Assembly: GCA_037962975.1 (NCBI GenBank)
Contig: CM075670.1
Span: forward strand, 233,627,242-233,691,241
Origin: Clitoria ternatea
Lineage: Eukaryota; Streptophyta; Magnoliopsida; Fabales; Fabaceae
Reading direction: 5' to 3'
Length of the DNA stretch: 64,000 bases
The stretch's first letter is position 1; every line of letters starts with the position of its first letter. Shown here piece by piece: positions 35,023 to 46,052 of the stretch. The translations under genes were made by a program, and so were the position numbers. Under the pieces are notes generated by a model. It was not told the DNA's origin and did no database searches. It worked only from the letters and a program-made list of their open reading frames with translations.

Positions 35023-37677
35023 TGTAACATCCCGGATATTTATAGAAATATTTTGTGAAGTAGAAATATTAAAAATTGTTTTAAGAATTTATTTGAATTT
35101 TTATGAATTATTGGTTAATTATAAAAGGTGTGATTAGAAGAAGAGAAGTTTAATTAAAACCTTTAATGAAATTGTAAAGAATATGGGGGAAGTGACCGGT
35201 TGAGAAGGTGACCGGTTGCCATGAGTTTAAATAAAGGTTTTTTTTCTCAATCATTCACTTCTACGAGAACCTTCTTCTTCTTCTTCATCTGTTTCTTTTC
35301 TTTCTTTCCTTCCTCCATTGCTATGAGCTGCATGCTCTGAGGGGAGGTCTATTTTGCATCAAAACCTTAAAATAATCACATTTTCGTGACAGTGGTTTCA
35401 AGGTATGTCCATGGGTACCATTAATTTCGGCTTTTCCTTTCTTGGGGTAACGAAGAAAAAACTGCGTAGTTTCCATTTTTATGGCATTTTAAGCATGAAG
35501 ATGAAGCTTGGTAGCATGGGTGATCCATTTATGCATTCTTCCTTTTCTCCCTCTCTTGGCCGAACCATGTACATGCATGAGGAATGTTTATTTTCATTTT
35601 TCATGGTTATTTTAGAGCTTGGGAATAGCTTTTAGATCAATGGGTTTTTCAATTCCCGTATTCCCTTTCTTTCCTCTATTGGTCGTGATTAGTGTTGTAT
35701 GACGGAGGTACCATTTTATACTTTGCTAGTAAGTCAAAGCTTAATCAAGAATCTTGAGATAATGGGTACATAAAATTATTAATAAATCTTGTGCTTGGGG
35801 TACTCATAGGTATTAGAATGGGCTTCGAAAAGGTTGTTGAGTGAAGTGGGTGTCAAAACCGGAAGCGAAGCGGCAAATACGCGAGTTATTGGGCGTGATC
35901 GACATCTAGAACAGTTAGCGAAAGCTTGGAATCGAGGTAAGGGGGTGTTCGGGTTATGATTAATTAGAATAAGACATACTGTTCGAGTCGTTGGAATGAT
36001 TGAGAACCGGGTAAGAGATGATGCTAAATGAAAATTGCGAATATGTATGAATGTACACACCGATCGGTTTATGATCGGGTGTGTGTGTCTGATTTAATAA
36101 ATATATGATGTTGTGATAATAAAACTGATGCTGGATGAGTTATATATGAATGTGTGTATGATTGCATGTATGTGTATGGACACCGATCGGTTTAGGGTCG
36201 TGTGTGTGGTTTAAGCCGATGGAATTTGAAATATTTAATGCTGTGACAATCGGTGTTTAATAGCAATGTGATGCCGGGCTTGACAAGCAGGTCGCCCGAG
36301 TGATGAGTATGTGGTGTTGATGGTCACTATTTGATGAGAAATGTGAATCATATGTATAATTATGTGGTGTGGGACGGCGGACGGTATGTTTAGTCCCTCA
36401 TTTCCGGCTCCCGTGGTTTTTATGCCTAGTTGAGCTACCCAGTGGTCAAGTAGGACCCAGTGGTCGAGGTGGAGAGTCAAGCAGGACTTGGTGAACCAAG
36501 CAGGGTTCATGGGGTGTCAAGTAGGACCCCCAGCTGAAGGCCGATCCTTTAGTATCCGAATACTAGGCGTCAATTTTACATGAGAGTCAATTATGACAAT
36601 TCATGAATTTAGTATTGTGATTAATTATATTTTCCGAGTGCAATTTACTATAATTGCCGAGTGTAGTTTGTTATGATTACCGAATGAGAATTGTTATATT
36701 TGCTGAGTATGTTTTCAATTTAGTAACCAGTGACAGGGAAGAGGTCGGAGCCATGGAGGTGCGCCAAGTGAAGGATTGATGCCAACGCACCGAGAGATTT
36801 TGAATAAAGTGTAATACATGTATACAATAAGTTTTCCGAGTGTGTGATGCTACAACATGTTGCCTGTGTGTTGAATTAAATTTGAATCGGTATGCTGATT
36901 AGCGTGAGTATAAATTTTTGATGTTATGTGATCGGCGTTTATTTTGAGTGAATTTGCATTGCAGTAGCAAAGCCGATTACCGGGTGAATATTTCCCGAGC
37001 GGATTCATTCTTGTCTGAGCGAGGGCCAGTTGGTTTGGTGTCTGTTTCGTTCTTGTGTGTATCCCTCGTTCCTTTTCGAGTGAAGAAAGAGAAGAATATT
37101 TCCGAGTGAAGAAAGAGTAGAATATTTTCGAGTGAAGAAAGAGTAGAATAATTCCGAGTGAAGGAGTAGAATGTTTCCGAGTGAGTTATGCCCGAGAGAG
37201 CCTCTTCCAAGTGAAGTAAGGTTCGGGTGTTTTCCGAGTGATGTAAGATCGAGGGAACCTTCGTTGAGTGAAGGTTAAGCCATGTCCGAGTGAGAGATAC
37301 CCGAGTGCACCTATTTCCGAGTGAAACCCGACTTGTTGGCTTTCCTTGTATGTCTTGTCTGCTCAGGTTTAACGTGTGGCATTCGCTCAAGTGAGTCGAC
37401 ACTCGCTTAAGCGACCCTCTCGGTTTTCGTCCAAGCGTATCAGAGTCTCGCTCAGGCAAATGACTTCTACCTTTGTTTTTCTCCTCCCGCTGTTTCTAAT
37501 TAACTCTATTTTATTATTGCTTTATTTCTGATTGGTTATTGTTATTTTAAGTATGCTTTTATTATTTTGAATGAGTTTAAGAAAAGTAAATATTATTTTA
37601 TATTAAGACCGAGTTGATTTTTATTAAATGCGAAAAATTATTTCAGAAAAATGATTAAATTGACGCGGGACGTCACA
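35023..37677 (+). repeat. Left LTR of element D
   Basis: It starts TGTAACATCCCGG and ends GGGACGTCACA, 2655 bp. It is shorter than the middle LTR mainly by a deletion of about 330 bases at 36711/36712, where GAGTATG joins TTTTCAATTTAG. It has a TTTAAATAAAGG box near 35226, the most likely core promoter, CCGAGTG words at 37075-37330 and the TCGCTTAAGCGA-type cluster at 37380-37460. Confidence 0.92.
35810..35936 (+). other. Exon-like block in the left LTR of element D
   Basis: The acceptor-like ACTCATAG precedes the block. It ends at CTTGGAATCGAG followed by GTAAGG. An upstream donor lies at 35402/35403 (TTTCAAG then GTATGT). The homologous block in the middle LTR (46854-46980) is also 127 bases. 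Confidence 0.45.
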
Positions 37678-37679
37678 GT

Positions 37680-37691
37680 TGGTATCAGAGC
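37680..37691 (+). other. Primer binding site, tRNA-iMet type (element D, first)
   Basis: TGGTATCAGAGC lies two bases after the LTR end and is a perfect complement of the initiator tRNA-Met 3' end as used by Tekay/Del elements. Confidence 0.9.
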
Positions 37692-37919
37692 GGTTCTTTC
37701 TAGAGCCGGGTGTATGGGTGAACCTAGTGATTTGTGTGAGTCCTATATTGGACTGTTTTGCATTCTATTGCATTGTACTTGTGGTTGTTTGTGCAGCTTG
37801 GCATCATTCCTTTGGCACTCCAGCGGCGTTGTATTATATGAGTATGAGGTAAATATCCGACTCCCTGGTAGAGTATTGGTTATTAATGGTGAAGTGTTTA
37901 TTCATTATAGAATTATTTT

Positions 37920-38708
37920 ATGGCCGGAAAACTAGATCCGATGGAGGAGATGGCTTCTTCTCGGAATTCTCCAAATTGATGAGTAGGACCGAATCTGGTC
38001 CCACTCTTGATAAATTCCTGAAAAGGAATCCCTCTGCTTATAAAGGAGGGCATGACTATGGTGGGGTGTATGTTTGGATAAGAGAAATCGAATAAGCTTT
38101 TGAGTATTTTGAGTGCTCGGATGAGCATAAAGTACAGTTTACGACTTATCAGTTGAAGAAGAGGCTAGGATATGGTGGTCTCAGACTAAGATACAGATGA
38201 AGACGGCGAGTGAGTCGCTAGTGTAGGTGAATTTTCGAGAATGGTTTCTTGTCAAGTACTTCTCGGGTAATTATAAAATCTGAAAGGAAATGGAATTTGA
38301 GGTTGGAACAAGGCCGAGTGTCAATGGCCGAGCACACTACTAAGTTTGACGAGCTGTCTGACTTCTATCACTCTTTCCCACTAGAAGGAACCGAGAGTAG
38401 TAAGTGTGCCAAGTATGAAGCGGGATTGTGAATTGGACTTCGCAGTGTGATTATGCCGATTGATATTCGGGATTACCCGACTCTGGTGAACAAGGATAGG
38501 CTAACCGAGGAAGTGCAATTACAGAGGACCTTTCAGTCGGAAGGTAAAAGGTCGTGAAGGCAAGAGGATCCAGTTTTAAGAAAATGGGTCGGTTCTTTCA
38601 TGGCGGTAAGTTTTCCTCTACATCTTCTTCCTCTTGGGGTCGGAGTTCTACTGGCCGATCTGGTAGTCAGTTGGGTAGCCGAGTGTGCTATAGTTGTGGG
38701 TAAGAGCC
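37920..38708 (+). pseudogene. Gag remnant, element D internal region 1
   Basis: It starts MAGKLDPMEEMASSRN at 37920 and shifts frame within 30 codons. Another frame then carries KLMSRTESGPTLDKFLKRN and GGHDYGGVYVWIRE, and further on MAEHTTKFDELSDFYHSFP, which is the capsid region of Tekay/Del gag (usually FxxLSRFAP). Several stops are present. It is interrupted at 38708 by the Athila-type solo LTR and resumes at 40552 with the zinc knuckle. Confidence 0.8.
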
Positions 38709-40551
38709 TGATGCTAAATCTCTGAGTCATTATTTTGATATGTAATTCTCAGAAGATTTACGCTTTGGCAAGCGCACCAGTCGTTAAAATTGTATTATAT
38801 TTGATCGTCCCACAGGGATTGTGGTAAGTACCTCAATCTCAGACTAGTACAAGCTGAACCAACACCAGCACAGAAAGTTCATTCAATTTTTGTTGTTTTA
38901 ATGTTTTCTAGTTGTTTTTGTATTTCCAGAAACAGTGTTAAGCTGAAATATGAAAGGTGATCAATAGAAAATAGGTCAGGATTGCTTCAGTTCACAAATT
39001 CATCAAGAAACATGCAATTACAGTATAATTAAACTTCATAATCCAGAGGACAATCCGCTTGTGGTTATTCCCTAATTCCTTAGGTGAAAAACACTAATCC
39101 TTAAGCATCGAACCTTAATTCCTTAAGTGCTCAATTAACCTAAGAATCTAATGCGAAATTAGAGGTTGAACTCTAACTATTCACCTAAATTGATTAGGCC
39201 TAAACTAGTTAGAAAGCTGGAAGTTACCTAAGCTTCAACCATGATTCCTCACTAGCGAAGTTCTTCATCAGTTCTGGATTTGTCAATCCAGCAAATCAGA
39301 TCCACTCCTCAGCTTGTTCGCCTCAGGATCTAGAAGTTGATTTCCTTGCTCACGGCTTCAAGATTCCATTGCTAACCTTCGCAATCCCAACCTTAGGGAT
39401 TTAGAACTCCATCGACTTCGGTTCCATCGAAGGATTATGGAACGTCATGGAGGAGAGGATTTAGAGAGAGAGAGAAAGTAGAAAGATGTTGGAAATGGAA
39501 AATGAATTGTATTCTATGTACTCTGTTTTCTGGTTATGTTACAGAATATGTACAAGCATATATATAAGCATCTACCTAACTAACAAACTTAACTTATCAC
39601 TAGGAAAGCTAAGTTAATAATTAAACTAACTAACTAATTACATAATTACAGAATAACTAACTAATTACAGCTCAACTCTTAACAAATTACAGCTCATCAT
39701 TAGCTAATCACAGCGCTGCACTAACTAATAACAGCTCACTACTTAAATTACTAAGGTGCAGAAGTAGGAGAGAAGGCAGCAGGAAACAACACTGGTACCG
39801 AGTGTCTTCTGGAGGGAACAGTTAGTGTTTTAAATAACATCCTTCACGCTTGAGCGAACTGGGTTCTTGCTTGGGCGAGCTCGAAATATGTACTGCAGTA
39901 TTGCTTTCTCGCTTTAAGCGTTATGGAGAAGCTTGGGCGAGGGGTGATGTTTTGGAGTCACGCTTGAGCGAACTTGCTCGCTTGAACGAATTTTTGACCC
40001 TCGCTTGAGCGAATTGATTATTCAATTAGCATTCTAAAATTGACGCTCGGGTTCTTCATGCAATATTCGGTTCCCTGTTCTATTTTGGAGTCGGTATCTT
40101 GGGAGTCTTTTAAGTTGGACTTTTATTAATTCCTTCTGATCAACCTTTTGGGAAGTCTTTTCAGTCAGCCTCTTTGAAGTTTCAGTCAGTTTGGGCTCTT
40201 GGACTCTTTTCAGTCGGATTTGTGAAATCTCACTTGGATTTTCCAAATCTCGCTCGGCATTTTCCTTTCAGCTTGAGCGCTCTTTTTCCTGCACCAATAA
40301 ACAACTAATTTGCCCTTGCCCAGCGTTTGTTCACTGATTGTCCAGTATTTGTATGCTGGGTTAATGAAAACTCAATTTCTTAACTAATTAATGTTTTTAA
40401 TTAGTTTCTTACATAAATTAAGCACTTTTGAAATAATTAAATAAATTATAAATTATTAGCAATTAATTAAATAATAAGGCTAAACTAATCACTAAACAAT
40501 GAATTAAGTCAAATAAAAGGCAGAATAATTAAGTCTTTTCAAGACTTATCA
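38709..40551 (-). repeat. Solo LTR of the Athila-like family (minus) with perfect target duplication
   Basis: It reads TGATGC...CTTATCA, the reverse complement of the LTR ends at 5196 and 7181. It is flanked by GAGCC at 38704-38708 and 40552-40556. It is 1843 bp and clearly more diverged than the pair at 5196 and 17574. CGCTTGAGCGAA words cluster at 39845-40020. Confidence 0.93.
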
Positions 40552-40735
40552 GAGCCATATTGTGAAACACTGTCCGATTGGACAAATCGTTTGTTTTCGA
40601 TGTGGACAACCGGGACACCTTAGGCCCGATTGCCCACAGAGGCAGCAACCGAGTGGGCATGGTAACCGAGCCAACACTTCTGGGACTCGGGGTGGTAATT
40701 TTCCGAGAGGAGGTTAAATCCTGTAGTGATTCTAT
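40552..40735 (+). pseudogene. Gag zinc knuckle of element D, motif intact
   Basis: CFRCGQPGHLRPDC keeps all four ligands of the C-x2-C-x4-H-x4-C nucleocapsid finger, preceded by IVKHCPIGQIV and followed by a Gln/Gly-rich tail. The surrounding gag is broken, so the motif is a relic. Confidence 0.8.
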
Positions 40736-41688
40736 AAAGTGGTTTAAATAAACGTTACCAGTATGTCATATCCAAATTGTTAGATGATTGATTAACAGAC
40801 ATTGGGAGAAATTATGAGTAGGTAATGGAGGACGGTGTAGGAATGCCCGAATAAGTTAAAGGTAATAGTCGAAGGGTGGTTAGTAATAATTTTCAGTGAG
40901 ATAATCGACGAGGCGAGAATTCACCCAGGGAAGAATTAAGAGAATGTATTATGTGAATGATGGTCGAGTGAAGTATATATATTGAACTATGTATGCATGA
41001 TAAGGAGAAGTAGTGAATGAAGGACATAGGACAAAGTGATTAAAAAGTAGTTGAGCAGGCAGATAATAAGAATGAAGAGAAGTTTTACCTAGTCGTTTGG
41101 ACTTTACATGGATATTAGTGTTACATGGGAATCATAGCGGCTGGCCACTGTGGGTTCCTTTTAACATTAATTCATTGTGAAGTTGCCAATAGGCATAGGT
41201 GAATGAATTATGATGTAAACAGCTTGCGTATCGACTGGTGATATGAATAGTTAGACTGTATACCCGACTTTCACCTGGCTTAACTACGAAGTGTTGAACT
41301 CTTGAGACTGATCACCTCAGGTTGTTGCACTAGTGGTTGAGGTCATGTGAAGTCGAGGAGACAGACGTGTTTTAGCCAATCTTGAGTAATCATATTTAGA
41401 GAAGAGAAGTGTATAATTCGTATTTCTGAAGTCGGTAAATGATTAGAGATGGGGAACAAATAGAGATAAGATTTGGTAACTGACAAATAATGAGTATAGA
41501 AAAGTAAATATTGTGACATGGTAGTCGATATGAATTACTGCTAGATTTTAGGGAGAAGAGATGACCTAAAAAGGAAATTTGATGATTTGAGTTCCTGCTA
41601 AGGTATACTAAGTGGAGAATTTCTGAATGAATCATGTCTGAGACAAGACCTTCTAGGTGAAGAAAAGATGATTTCGAATGAGTACTCG
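40736..41688 (+). other. Non-coding internal stretch of element D where protease-RT-RNase H is expected
   Basis: No RT word is visible in any frame. It is homologous to 4230-4960 of element A in opposite orientation. The last 90 bases (from about 41600) are the start of the CACTCGG module, which resumes at 45281 after the inserted solo LTR. Confidence 0.65.
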
Positions 41689-44600
41689 TGTGACATCCCT
41701 CGTCAATTTTCTCATTTTCCAAATTAATTTTCCACGTTTTAATATAAAAATCCACTCGGTCTTAATATAAAAATATTTACTTCTCTTAAACATATTCAAA
41801 GTAGTAAAATCGCACTTAAATTAGCAAATTCCGACTACAAGAGGGTCTGAAATACATCCATTAACAAATTAGTTATTTAGAAACAATGAAAGAAGGGAAA
41901 CGGAGTCAGGGGTCAATCGCCTGAGCGAGCCCCTGATTCGCTTAAGCGGGTGCCGACTCGCTTGAGCGAGTGCTACTCTTCAACTTGAGTGTACAAGACA
42001 TATGAGTAAAGCCAACAAGTCGGATCTCACCCGAAAATAGGTGCACTCGGGTATCTCTCGCTCGAAAGCAGCTTAATCTTCATTCAACAAAGGCTCCCTC
42101 GATCTGACATCACTTGGAAAATAAGTCTACTTGGAACCGCTGGTCTTTCATCACTCAGAAAAGCTTAACTTCCTCTTACTCAGGAAAGATTCACTCATAC
42201 CTTCACTCGGGAGCACTCTTATTTTTCTTCACTCGGAATTTCAGCCATAGCTCACTCGGAATCACTCCAACATTTCCACTCGGAAGTGAGTCTCACGGTT
42301 ATTCTTCACTTAGAGAAATGAAGAATATACACTTGAGCATAATGAGCACCAAATCAATCGGCTCTTACTCGGGTAAGAAGGAATCCACTCGACTAGCTTT
42401 ACCCGGTATACAACTCTGCTAGAATAATGCAAATCCACTTATAAAGTACACACCAATCATTTAACATCAAGAATTTATATTCATTTCGCACAGCATACCG
42501 ATTCAAATTTATTTCATTATACTAGTAACACTGTAGCATACGACACTCGGAAAACTCAAGGCATATAAATTACAGGACATTCATATTCACTTGGTGCCTT
42601 GGCATCAATCCCCCGCTCGGCGCACCTCCATGGCTCTAACTTCCTCCTTGTCACTGGTTACTAAAAATTGAAAACAGCAGCAAGGGTGAGTGTCTAGCAT
42701 TATAATTAATCTAGAACGGAGTTCAAGTAAAATACGAGTAGAAATTCCGTCCGATGGCTTTATCCTAAAAAATGTACATTTCACTCATCAAGTAATTCAC
42801 TCGGCAATACACTCACTCGGCATAATATCCATTAACACTCGGCATTATAGTAATTCTCTCAACAAGTAACATTCGGCAATACACACTCAGCAAGTAACTT
42901 CCACTCGATAATTATAACAACTTTCCACTGGGAAAATATAACAATCACTAGGCAAAGATATAAAATTACACTCAGCAATTACATCAATTCTTTCAGCACT
43001 GATTTAAACTTTCGTTCAACAATTATAACCAATTTACCATTTGGTGAATATAACATCACTCAGCAATTTGTTCAATTTTCATTCGGCAATTAAAATCAGT
43101 TGCACTCCTCAATATATCAAGTCATTCTCAGTAAATATATTAAAATCTCATTCGGCAGTCATAACAATTAACACTCGGTAATCACAACAATTCATGCTCA
43201 GCAATTATAATACTTCATACTCGGCAATTATATTCAACTTCATTCAGCAAATATAACACCATACTCATAAATTTTCACTCGGATAATATGACATCTCACT
43301 CAGCAAGTACAAGAAAATTCATGCTCATCAAATATATCAAAATCTCATTCGGTAATCATAACAAACTTCACTCGGCAAGTATAGCCAACTGCACTCGGTA
43401 AATATGCACCACAACTAATAATTCATCACATTACAAATCACAACTGACTCTTATAAAATCGACTCCTAGTATCTGGATACTAAAGGATTTGCCTTCAGTT
43501 GGGAGTCCGACTTGACATCCCGTGAACCTGACTTGGTTCACCAAGCCCGACTTGGCTCCCCCTCAACCACTAGGTCAAAGACCACTAGGTAGCTTAACTG
43601 GGTTCGACTTGACCACAAAAGCCAGAAATACAGGGTAATTTATACCGTCGGCCATCCATACCACATAATCACATCTCAATCATTTCATATTATCAACAAT
43701 CAACAGCTGCAACCACCAGAAACTGGCATGTGCTCTCATCACAGGGTGACCGACTCGTCAATCCCATTCATCAAATTGCCACTGTACACCGATTGTCACA
43801 GCATCAAATATTTTAATTTTCAATCGGATTATACCACACACACGATCAGAAACCGATCGATTTACATAAACATGCATACATGCACAATTTTCACCCAGCA
43901 CTATATTATCTCAGCATTAAACATTCACACACACACACACACGATCAGAAGCCGATCGCTGTGCATATTCACATGCATATACATTCATGTACACATTCAC
44001 ATACAACTCATTCGGCATCCTCTCAATTATCACAACATCAAATATTCCCAAGTCACCTACACATGATCAGAAACTGATCGGTGTTCACCTACATACATGC
44101 ATACTCATACATTCTCAAATTCTATTCAGCAAGATCCATACACATATTCATACACGTATTTGCACAGTTTTCATTCAGCATCAACCCTCACTCGGTTCAG
44201 TCATTTCAATGACTCAGACAGTATGTCCCATTCTAATTAATTATAACCCGAACACCCCCTTACCTGGGATAAAGCTTCCAGAAGATCCTCGAGATCTCCA
44301 CTCCGATCGGTTGCTCTCCGATCGCTTATTCTCAATTAAGTGACTCTGCTTCCAGTCGTCCAACACAGCACTCTGCTTTGGAGGAACTCCGAGCCATTCA
44401 CCCTCTCGAACAGCTCTGCCCCCATGACACTCCACGCTCTGCATGCAAGACAGCGAAGGATTCCAAGCCTCTAAGACACAACGTTGTTCTCTTCCTTGAG
44501 CAGTGTCGTCTCACTATCAGTGGGATATTTCTACAACTCTGAGGCACTTTAATGCTGCACACTTCCACTAGAGATTCCAACATCCTTCGAGTGGAAGAAG

Positions 44601-45280
44601 AAGGCGAAGTAGAAGAAGCTTGGGTTGATCACAAACAGCACCTCTGCATGCACGAAGAGAAGTGGCTCACTCTCTCCTACAGTCCGACCCTCACCAACAG
44701 TAGAGGACTTCAAGCCTCCAAGACACCACAACCGTGGCTGATGAAGAGAAGAAGACTGGTTACATGCACAGAGGGAAGAAATGCTCAATTCCCCCTTACC
44801 TCTGTTCCACGCCTCAACAATTCCTAGGTTCACCGTTCCACCACCGTTCCAGCAGCAGCCTTCTTACGCGTTTCACTAGTGTTCGTTCCACCACCTTGAA
44901 ACCAGAACCACAACTACGTAATTATCTCAAGGTTTGATGCAAAAAGGAACCTCCCTTCAAAGCTTTCAGCTCTCAACAATGGAGGAAGGGGAAGAAGGAA
45001 AGAAGCAGACGAAGAAGAAGAAGATTCTCGTGAGAAGATGAATGATTGAAGAAAGAGAAAGAAATCTTTCTTTAATACCCGTGGTAACTGGTCACCTGCA
45101 CAACCGGTCATTTCTCCATTCCATTATAATATCTTTAATGATTTCAATTAAACCTCTCTTCTTCTAATCACCCTTTCATAATAAACCAATGATTCTTAAA
45201 AATATCCAATAAATTCCTAAAAACAATTTTTAATATTTTTCCACTTCACAAAATTTTCTATAAATATCTGGGATGTAACA
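41689..45280 (-). repeat. Solo LTR, Tekay-like (minus), inserted in element D
   Basis: The ends are TGTGACATCC and GGGATGTAACA. The flanks are ACTCG (41684-41688) and ACTTG (45281-45285), one mismatch. Length is 3592 bp. It has CACTCGG words at 42040-43400, the TCGCTTAAGCG-type cluster at 41915-41975, CA microsatellite at 43925-43945, and an extra segment at 44266-44801 not present in sister LTRs. Confidence 0.88.
44266..44801. repeat. Extra segment of about 540 bp in a solo LTR, flanked by an 11-bp direct repeat
   Basis: CCCCCTTACCT occurs at 44255-44265 and again at 44791-44801. In other Tekay-like LTRs this word occurs once and leads straight into CTCTGTTCC or CTCGATTCC. The segment itself has internal related parts (CTCTGCATGCA and ATTCCAAGCCTC / CTTCAAGCCTCC words). 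Origin unknown. Confidence 0.55.
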
Positions 45281-46035
45281 ACTTGGGCCAAAATATTTCT
45301 GAGTAGTGAATTCCTTAGTGGGATATCTCCGTGTTGAGTATGACATTTCCGAGTGGGATGGCACCGATTAAGATATACCGAGTGAGCCTTTTCCAGAAAA
45401 AGTACTTCTGGACAGAGAAAGAGGAACTTCGAATGAGTATGTTTCTGAGTGAATAGTTTCTGGGGGAAATAAATATCTTAGTGATATTCTCGAGGTAAAG
45501 ATATGGAATTAACCGAGTGGTGGTGCCTGCAAAAGGTGATTTCAGGCAAGCCATGCTAACTGAAGCACATAAGAGTTCTTTTGAGTATTCATCCCGGTAT
45601 TACCAAGATGTACCACGATTTGAAGAAGAAATTCTGGTGGTCGGATATTGAAGAGCCAAAAGCTTAATCCGAGATACATCGGACCGTATTGAATATTGGA
45701 GAGAATCGGTAATGTTGCTTACTGACTGGATCTTCCTAGTTTGTTAATTAACATCCATAATGTGTTTCACGTGTCACAATTCCGAGCCTATATTCTGTGT
45801 GATTCCATGATTATGTCGAGTGACTCTTGTGAATTGAAGGACCTGACGGTGGAAGTACACCGACGACATTGGGGAATATCAGACCAAACGGCTAAGGAAC
45901 AAGAAAGTGCCATTGGTTAAGGTGAAGTGGCAGAATTTGAATGGAGTAACTTATACGTGGGAATTGGAATCGGACATGAGATGGGTGTACCCCAATCTTT
46001 TTCACTAGGTGCGTTGATTTCGGGGACGAAATCCC
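45281..46035 (+). pseudogene. Integrase finger and pol tail remnant, element D
   Basis: After a CCGAGTG-rich stretch the sequence reads HPGITKMYHDLKKKFWWSDIEE, the end of the integrase zinc-binding domain, then jumps near 45655 to PKLNPRYIGPY and VAYRLDLPSLLINIHNVFHVS, then to a tail ending ESDMRWVYPNLFH. The DDE core between the two is missing and the frame shifts repeatedly. Confidence 0.72.
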
Positions 46036-46052
46036 TTTTTAGGGGTGGTGGA
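46036..46052 (+). other. Polypurine tract of element D
   Basis: TTTTTAGGGGTGGTGGA lies directly before the LTR start at 46053. Confidence 0.75.

Noticed and set aside
37680..37691. Possible tRNA gene at TGGTATCAGAGC
   Set aside because: It is only the primer binding site complementary to the tRNA 3' end; no cloverleaf surrounds it.
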